Shown here one piece after another: positions 58,566 through 64,000 of a stretch of 64,000 bases of DNA. Made by a program: the position numbers and the translations under genes. The notes under the pieces are model-generated. The model was not told the DNA's origin and did no database searches. It saw nothing but the letters and a program-made list of their open reading frames with translations. How positions within the stretch are numbered: position 1 is the first letter of the stretch; each line of letters begins with the position of its first letter. Source of the DNA: Ruminococcus sp. GTDB taxonomy: Bacteria; Bacillota; Clostridia; Oscillospirales; Ruminococcaceae. The stretch spans positions 1 to 64,000 of the forward strand of contig JAFXNC010000043.1 of the NCBI GenBank assembly GCA_017529875.1, given 5' to 3'.

Positions 58566-60617
58566 ATGAGAAAACGAATCATCAGCGCAGTCACAGCTCT
58601 GCTCTGCCTGGGGACAGCCGCTCCGGTGGGAGCCTTTGCCGACAACTCCCCCGGGTTTACCGAAAAGAACATCACCGCCCACGTTTACTCCGCGGACAAT
58701 ATACATACCCTCGCCTCGCGCTATTACGAGGATCTGCCTCAGATACCCTACGTCAGGATAAACGACTTCTACGGTCTGCTGCTGGATAAAGAGCTCACTG
58801 TAAACGCCGAGGGCGATGTGTTCACCCTGACCAACCCAATGGGCGATACCGCAGTCATCGACGCGGGAGCTGACATCCTCACCTCCGACGATCTCAGCGA
58901 ATTCATCAACTGCACCGTAAAAAGGCAGGAAGGCGCCAAAAACGTCTACTACGACGGTCTGCCCTTCGTCAGGGTCGGGGAGGTCGAGACCGACAGGGAG
59001 CCCGACCCCGCTGAGATAGACTTTGCCTCCTACGGCATCGACCTCCGGGCTGACGGCGGCGAGCTGTGGGTGCCTTTCCCCACTGCCAACGATATGTTCA
59101 AGAGCGTCATAATGCTCAACGGCTACTACGACGGCAGGGAATACTACTTCATCGACAGTAACAGCGACTACGATTCAAATGTGACTGCCAACTCGAATAA
59201 GTTCCTGGCGTCGGTCTTCGACACCTTCTTCAAGGACGGAAAGCGCTCCCCCGAGACCGCAGAATTCTGCTACGGTGAGTTCTGTTTCGTAATAGATACC
59301 TTCTACGGTTTCCCCGGGAGGGCTGCGATAAATGACAAGCTCGCCGAGTACGGCAGCTTTGACAAGGCGATCACCGCCATGAGCGAGGAAGCAGGCTCCG
59401 AGAAAACGCTGAAAGAGCTGCTCTGCTCCGAGGATGCGGTGGAATATGCTGCGGGCATCTTTACATTGTATCTGATCTTTTATGACGGCGGACACATGAG
59501 CTTTGCTTCGAGCATCGGCGAATTGCAGGAAGCATTCGGCTTAGAGGTGGAGAGGATGTTCTCATGTATGCAGTCCCTGCATCTGGATCTGAAAGGTCTC
59601 AATTCAGCGATCGTAGACAGAGATAACATCAGGACAAACATTCCCATCGCAAGATATGAGGTCTGGGGCAGCGACAGACATCTCAGGCAGGGGGACACCG
59701 TGGTATACAGCTTTGACAGCTTCATGGCTGACTTCGACAGCTGGAGGAAGTACTTCAAAGGCGAGGGAGAAAGACCTGCCGACTCGCTTGCCGGGCTGGT
59801 TGACGCCATAAACGAGGCCGACGCCGACCCCGAGATACGCAACTTCGTCATCGACATCACCTGCAACGGCGGCGGCTCCGGTGATGTGGTAGCCACGGTC
59901 ATGAGTCTGATCTCCGGGGAAAGCTCTTTTTACGTCTATAACTCCCTCTCCGGGCAGTACGTCCGCACAGAGTATCAGGTGGATGCCAACTTTGACGGAG
60001 TATTCGACGAAAAGGACCAGGGCAAGCTTTATGACCTCAACTTCGGCGTGCTGATGAGCAGACGTTCCTTCTCCTGCGCGAATATCCTCCCGACCCTTTG
60101 CAAGGAATACGGCATCCCGCTGTTCGGCGACACCTCAGGCGGCGGTGCCTGTGCAGTCATGGAGAACACCACCCCCGACGGACTTTATTACAGGATATCC
60201 GCCAACAACAGGTTCTCCGCTGCGGACGGCAGCAGCGTTGATAACGGCATCGAGGCAGACTATCAGATGGTGGACTACAACGAGGACGGCAGCTGCGACT
60301 ACAAGCAGCTCTATGACCTGAACTTCATCGCTGCGAAAATGGACGAGCTCTATCCTGCGGAGGAAGAAAGCACTCCCGATGAGAGCAGTGTCCCGGATGA
60401 GAGCAGCACTCCTGAGGAAAGCAGCGCCCCTGACGAGAGCAGCGCTCCTGAGGAAAGCAGCGCCCCTGACGAGAGCAGCGCTCCCGACACAAGCAGCGAA
60501 AGCAAGCCGGACAGCTCCAAGGACAGCAACCCTGCCACCTCCGACGCATATCCCGCCTCAGTGACGGCGGTACTGCTGCTGACAGCAGCGGTGATCTCCG
60601 CCAGGCGCAAAAGCTGA
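58566..60617 (+). CDS. Secreted S41-family peptidase-like surface protein
   Basis: A 683-residue protein with a signal peptide (residues 1-27, cleavage near GAFA-DN), an S41-like core late in the protein (FVIDITCNGGGSGDVVATVM, then SRRSFSCANILPTLCKEYGI and FGDTSGGGACAV), and an anchor tail: Ser/Pro/Glu repeats (for example SSAPDESSAPEE), NPATS, a hydrophobic segment and ARRKS. AGGAGG precedes ATG 58566, 26 nt after the other S41 gene, so they probably form an operon. In the core, Ser in SFSCAN is the candidate nucleophile. Confidence 0.78.
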   Translation: MRKRIISAVTALLCLGTAAPVGAFADNSPGFTEKNITAHVYSADNIHTLASRYYEDLPQIPYVRINDFYGLLLDKELTVNAEGDVFTLTNPMGDTAVIDAGADILTSDDLSEFINCTVKRQEGAKNVYYDGLPFVRVGEVETDREPDPAEIDFASYGIDLRADGGELWVPFPTANDMFKSVIMLNGYYDGREYYFIDSNSDYDSNVTANSNKFLASVFDTFFKDGKRSPETAEFCYGEFCFVIDTFYGFPGRAAINDKLAEYGSFDKAITAMSEEAGSEKTLKELLCSEDAVEYAAGIFTLYLIFYDGGHMSFASSIGELQEAFGLEVERMFSCMQSLHLDLKGLNSAIVDRDNIRTNIPIARYEVWGSDRHLRQGDTVVYSFDSFMADFDSWRKYFKGEGERPADSLAGLVDAINEADADPEIRNFVIDITCNGGGSGDVVATVMSLISGESSFYVYNSLSGQYVRTEYQVDANFDGVFDEKDQGKLYDLNFGVLMSRRSFSCANILPTLCKEYGIPLFGDTSGGGACAVMENTTPDGLYYRISANNRFSAADGSSVDNGIEADYQMVDYNEDGSCDYKQLYDLNFIAAKMDELYPAEEESTPDESSVPDESSTPEESSAPDESSAPEESSAPDESSAPDTSSESKPDSSKDSNPATSDAYPASVTAVLLLTAAVISARRKS

Positions 60618-60656
60618 CGGAGCGTAACGAGGGAATAAACCGACCGGATAAACAGC

Positions 60657-60695
60657 AAGACTGCTGTCGCAGATGACGACAGCAGTCTTGTTTTT
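60657..60695. terminator. Bidirectional terminator
   Basis: AAGACTGCTGTCG (60657-60669) pairs over 13 bp with 60677-60689, then T5. Confidence 0.9.
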
Positions 60696-60711
60696 GCTAT
60701 GTGATTATCTC

Positions 60712-62412
60712 TCAGCCCGAAACAGCTTCAAGCGCCGCATAGAACGCGGGCTTGGCCTTGCCGGAGCCGTCAAAGAGCAGGGGCTGACCAGAGGCTCTCC
60801 AGCTCTTGTCATCCGAAAGCCCCCAGAAGATCACCGCTGAGATCTGCTCTTTGTGGGCGTAGGCGGCGGACATTATGCCCTTGTAGTACTCCGCCTGATC
60901 CTCAAAATACTGCTCCCCGGAGTTGTTGGGAACGGTGGCGTCCAGCTCCGTGATCTGCACGTCGAGACCCAGCCCGCAGTAGGTGTCCAGAGCCTTTTTG
61001 TACATATCCACCGAGGGGAAGGCGTCCTTGCCGGTGCGCACATCCAGGTGAGACTGCATACCTATGCCGTCGATGAGGCCCTTTTCTTTAAGCTCCTGCG
61101 CCATGTTCACGATGGCTTTGAGCTTGACGTCCATGTACTCGTTGTAGTCGTTGTAGTAGAGCTTGCAGCCCTCGGGGGCGTACTTCCGGGCATAGGTGAA
61201 GGCCTGCTCGATGAAGGAGTTATCCCCGTAGATCTGCACCCAGGCAGAGGTGCCCTCTGTGACCTTGTTGTCCCCGGCGACCCTGGGCTTGCCGTTTTCC
61301 AGCCAGGCCTCGTTGACCACATCGCAAGAATAAAAGACCACATCGGGGTAAAGCTCGGTGAGCTTCTCAAAATAGGCCTTGATGTAGTTTTCCAGCCGGG
61401 CGTTCATCTTCTCGGGAGTGACCCAGTTCCCTGCCGGGTCGTAGCCCTCTTTGAAGAACCATGTGGGGGTCTGGGAGTGCCATACCAAAGTGTGCACCCG
61501 CACCGGTATCTTCAGACTCCGGGCGTAATCCAGCACCGGCTTTGCCGCCTCAAAGCTCACCTGGGGATGCTCGTCGTCGCCGTTTTGTTTGTAGTATTCG
61601 AGGGTGGCGGTCTCGTCGAGGACGTAGTCGGGCTTGAGCTCGTTGCCCACCGTGATGCTCTTGCTGAAATGCTTTTCGATGAGGGCAGCGGTGCTTCTCG
61701 ATTTGAGGTCGGCAGGAGTAACGGCGGTGCCTATCTTAAATGCCCCTGTATAGACCTCGCAGAGAGACTGTATCTCTGTCTCGATATCCGCTGAGGGTAT
61801 GGCGATGACGTTGATGTAGTCGAGGAAAATGTCAGAGGTGCCCCCCTCGAAGCAGATGCACCCGCTCTTGAAGTCCCCGGGCAGCGGGACAAGCAGCTGT
61901 TTCACGTTGTGCCACCTGCCGCCCTCCTTTGTGGTTATAAGGGGCTTGGTCTGCAAGGCGCCGTTTGTGTCGGTATATTCGAGGCCCACCGTCACCGGCG
62001 ACCTGTCCCGCTGCATGACCGAGAAATTCACGCAGTAGTCCTTGCCTGCCTCAACGAGGTCGTCCAGCTTCATCACGAAGCCGTCGCCCTCGCTTTTCCT
62101 GCCCGAGGCGCAGAGGCTCTTTTTGCCGCTCTTTACGATCTCATCCGAGGCGGCGAGCACTGTGGGATCGCCTTCCCTGCGGGCGGCGAACCTGCTCAGA
62201 TCGTCGCCGTCGAAGGTGGCGTAATAACGGATATCTATGCTGTCCATGGAGAGCTGCATCCCCGTCTCCTCGTCGATATCCTCCTCGTCGGACTGCTGCG
62301 AACTGCTTTGGCTGACTGTGCTCTCAGCGCCGCCGGAGCCCTCCTCCGACTGTCCGCAGGATGCCAGCATACACACGGTCATACACATAACAAGTAATAG
62401 CCTGATCTTCAT
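60712..62412 (-). CDS. GH10 endo-1,4-beta-xylanase lipoprotein
   Basis: Signal peptide with lipobox LASC (residues about 16-19), so tethered to the membrane; Ser/Glu linker; a carbohydrate-binding-like beta domain (residues about 40-205, with ICFEGGTSDIFLDYINV); then the GH10 barrel: TPADLKSRSTAALIEKHFSK, VGNELKPDYV, HTLVWHSQTPTWFF, acid/base Glu in DVVNEAWLE near 367 and nucleophile Glu in VQITELDATVP near 492. Cleaves xylan backbones. GGGGGAC precedes ATG 62412; ATG 62433 has no site. Full length at 566 residues. Confidence 0.93.
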   Translation of the reverse strand: MKIRLLLVMCMTVCMLASCGQSEEGSGGAESTVSQSSSQQSDEEDIDEETGMQLSMDSIDIRYYATFDGDDLSRFAARREGDPTVLAASDEIVKSGKKSLCASGRKSEGDGFVMKLDDLVEAGKDYCVNFSVMQRDRSPVTVGLEYTDTNGALQTKPLITTKEGGRWHNVKQLLVPLPGDFKSGCICFEGGTSDIFLDYINVIAIPSADIETEIQSLCEVYTGAFKIGTAVTPADLKSRSTAALIEKHFSKSITVGNELKPDYVLDETATLEYYKQNGDDEHPQVSFEAAKPVLDYARSLKIPVRVHTLVWHSQTPTWFFKEGYDPAGNWVTPEKMNARLENYIKAYFEKLTELYPDVVFYSCDVVNEAWLENGKPRVAGDNKVTEGTSAWVQIYGDNSFIEQAFTYARKYAPEGCKLYYNDYNEYMDVKLKAIVNMAQELKEKGLIDGIGMQSHLDVRTGKDAFPSVDMYKKALDTYCGLGLDVQITELDATVPNNSGEQYFEDQAEYYKGIMSAAYAHKEQISAVIFWGLSDDKSWRASGQPLLFDGSGKAKPAFYAALEAVSG

Positions 62413-62450
62413 AAATGTCCCCCTGTAAAACAAATTCTGTAAACACGTTT

Positions 62451-62479
62451 ATCGTAACACGAAGCGGGGGCAAAGTCAA
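62451..62479 (-). promoter_or_regulatory. Promoter of the xylanase gene
   Basis: On the minus strand TTGACT (62474-62479) and TACGAT (62451-62456), 17-bp spacer. Confidence 0.65.
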
Positions 62480-62555
62480 GAATAATAACTGCGCTCCTAT
62501 TATCATTTCTTGTGAATGATCCGGGCAAAAAACCGGCTGTTTTTTTGCCATACTC

Positions 62556-62584
62556 TTGACTCAGGGCGGTTTTCATGGTATACT
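62556..62584 (+). promoter_or_regulatory. Promoter of the surface-protein gene at 62748
   Basis: TTGACT (62556-62561) and TATACT (62579-62584), 17-bp spacer. The roughly 155-nt leader holds no obvious riboswitch. Confidence 0.65.
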
Positions 62585-62747
62585 ATATTAGTAAAAAAAT
62601 GTGATGCGGTAACAGTTTGTTCAAGTCCTGACTGACCGGCGGCACATCCTGCTAAATATTTGCCTTTTCCCGGTCCGGACCGGAAAATAATGCATCCCCC
62701 GGCGCAGATGCCCGGAAGGTGCGTTCCCTTAGAAAAGGAGGAAGAAT

Positions 62748-64000
62748 ATGAAAAGTCGATATGCAAGTAAAGTCCTGGCTGCTGCTCTGGCTCTGACACT
62801 TGCGGCGGGCGTTCTGCCTGTTTCACCCCTTGAACTTTCAGGCGCTGTACTGCCGACGTCGGCGAACGGCGATCTGCCGGTAGTGCCTGCGACCGAAACG
62901 AAGTACACCTTCACCAACAACACCGAGTACGTTACTGCTACCTGGAACAGCCAGTCCGCAGCCAGCGGTCAGGAGCTCAACACCGGGTATCCTCTGGTGC
63001 TCACTGCCGAGAGGCCTTTCATTTACAAGGTCGGCACTTCGAGCACTGTGGCACGCAAGAATTCCCAGGGCGTATACAAGGTCTCCCTGAACCCCGGCGG
63101 GAATGTGACCGTTGACAGCTACTACGCCGAGGTCGAACACGACAACGGCTTTGCAAGAAAGACAAGCATCTATCTCAAGGCTGACAGCTTCAACCACGGC
63201 GACAGCTTCTATTATGACACGACCTTCCCCGCGGGCACCGTAAAGACCCGCACAGAGGGCGACAAGGTATGGTACAGCAATATCCTCAACGTGCCCACCG
63301 AGCTTTATACCGCAGACGGCGAACTGATCGTTCCTCAGATGTCGGTGAAAAACGGCGTTCAGGAATATGCCTTCACTCCCGCAGCGAGCGAGACCTATTA
63401 TCTGGTCCGCGCCTTCGTTGAAGGCAGCGAGAGCAACTGGGACGGCAACGCAACTCCTGTGCTCCCCTTCGGCGATGTGGATACTGTTACCGTCAAGCAT
63501 GACAACGGCTCCGGCGCCGAGGAAGACCTGGAGCTCATCCCAGAGAACTTCAACCAGCTGAGCAGCTACCTGAGCACCGACAAGGCCTTTGCCGAGGGCG
63601 ATCTTGTGAACGTTCAGCTGGACGCCAGCACCGCCACCGGTCTTGTGATGACCAAGCCCGGCGTCAAGATCAAGGTCTACACCACGATCTGGGGCGACGA
63701 GGTCGAAGTTACCAAGCTGGCAAACTCCGACATCAAATCCACCAACTACACCTTCCCGGTTAATGAGGTCTATTCTTATTTTATCGTGAAGGAGTACGCT
63801 CCCAAGATCATCAACGGAAAGTCTATTGCGATAGGCGAGAAGATCGAGCTGAGATTCTTCGTTGACAGCACCAACGACATCGTGAACGAGGAAGGCGCTT
63901 ACATCATGTTCTCGATACCCGGACTTGATGATGTTACCATGCTCCTTACCGACTATAAGATACAGAGCAACCGCTGGTATTACGGCTGCGAACTGGGGCC
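62748..64000 (+). CDS. Large secreted surface protein, 3' end outside window
   Basis: AAGGAGG precedes ATG 62748; the frame stays open to the window end (417 residues). A signal peptide (SKVLAAALALTLAAGVLPVS) is followed by beta-rich, Thr/Asn/Asp-rich sequence. The last part (INGKSIAIGEKIELRFFVDS, then MFSIPGLDDVTMLL) resembles repeats found in large Ruminococcus surface or cell-envelope proteins. Probably cell-surface, perhaps adhesin-like; no catalytic domain is visible yet. Confidence 0.8.
   Translation, partial: MKSRYASKVLAAALALTLAAGVLPVSPLELSGAVLPTSANGDLPVVPATETKYTFTNNTEYVTATWNSQSAASGQELNTGYPLVLTAERPFIYKVGTSSTVARKNSQGVYKVSLNPGGNVTVDSYYAEVEHDNGFARKTSIYLKADSFNHGDSFYYDTTFPAGTVKTRTEGDKVWYSNILNVPTELYTADGELIVPQMSVKNGVQEYAFTPAASETYYLVRAFVEGSESNWDGNATPVLPFGDVDTVTVKHDNGSGAEEDLELIPENFNQLSSYLSTDKAFAEGDLVNVQLDASTATGLVMTKPGVKIKVYTTIWGDEVEVTKLANSDIKSTNYTFPVNEVYSYFIVKEYAPKIINGKSIAIGEKIELRFFVDSTNDIVNEEGAYIMFSIPGLDDVTMLLTDYKIQSNRWYYGCELG

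Noticed and set aside
60853..61794. 313-codon frame antisense to the xylanase
   Set aside because: Shadow of the GH10 coding sequence.

Overview
The window reads as a chromosome segment of an anaerobic, sporulation-capable, polysaccharide-degrading Firmicute, most likely Ruminococcus or a close Oscillospiraceae relative. The grounds are sigG, spmAB, a Spo0A-type DNA-binding protein and a ylmC-type gene beside rpsB-tsf; a GH10 xylanase lipoprotein; Ser/Glu/Pro-rich linkers ending in NPNTG-like tails; and a type I-C CRISPR system. The species assignment is inference.

Layout. (1) 1-6.0 kb is an AT-rich accessory block: the end of a MobV relaxase, a restriction-modification (R-M) system with a controller protein and an endonuclease of apparent MjaI type encoded as two coupled polypeptides, and a two-gene operon of a YaaC-like protein plus an unrecognised partner. 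(2) 6.0-15.8 kb is core-like: ECF sigma factor, rmuC, spmAB, an AbrB-type regulator, rpsB-tsf, ylmC-like, Spo0A-like and sigG. (3) 16.1-23.1 kb is a type I-C locus (cas3, cas5c, cas8c, cas7c) with a VOC-fold gene inserted. cas4 survives only as a 38-codon stub, cas1 and cas2 are absent, and the array has four full repeats and ends inside a fifth. (4) 23.2-46.2 kb is an island with intact Hen1-Pnkp RNA repair, two WYL regulators (one fused to leucine-rich repeats), three SLOG-type proteins, a CbxX-like AAA+ ATPase, a metallophosphoesterase, a Cys-phosphatase, an orphan Fic-type antitoxin and at least six interrupted genes. Two families of promoter-proximal motif recur upstream of its genes, which suggests one regulon. 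(5) 46.5-50.5 kb is a TPP-riboswitch-controlled thiamin salvage cluster (thiM, thiE, thiD, a methyltransferase, tenA) between two sigG remnants. (6) 50.5-53.7 kb is a graveyard: TetR, NUDIX and surface-protein pieces, a kinase-only Pnkp copy and a KptA stub. (7) 53.8-64 kb holds secreted or surface enzymes: a papain-like protease, two S41-type proteins, a GH10 xylanase and the start of a large surface protein.

The most interesting system is region 4. Intact RNA sealing enzymes sit with SLOG proteins and WYL regulators under shared, non-consensus promoters, which fits an inducible response to RNA damage or phage. A kinase-only Pnkp copy and a KptA N-terminus 17 kb away show that RNA-repair genes have been duplicated and broken nearby.
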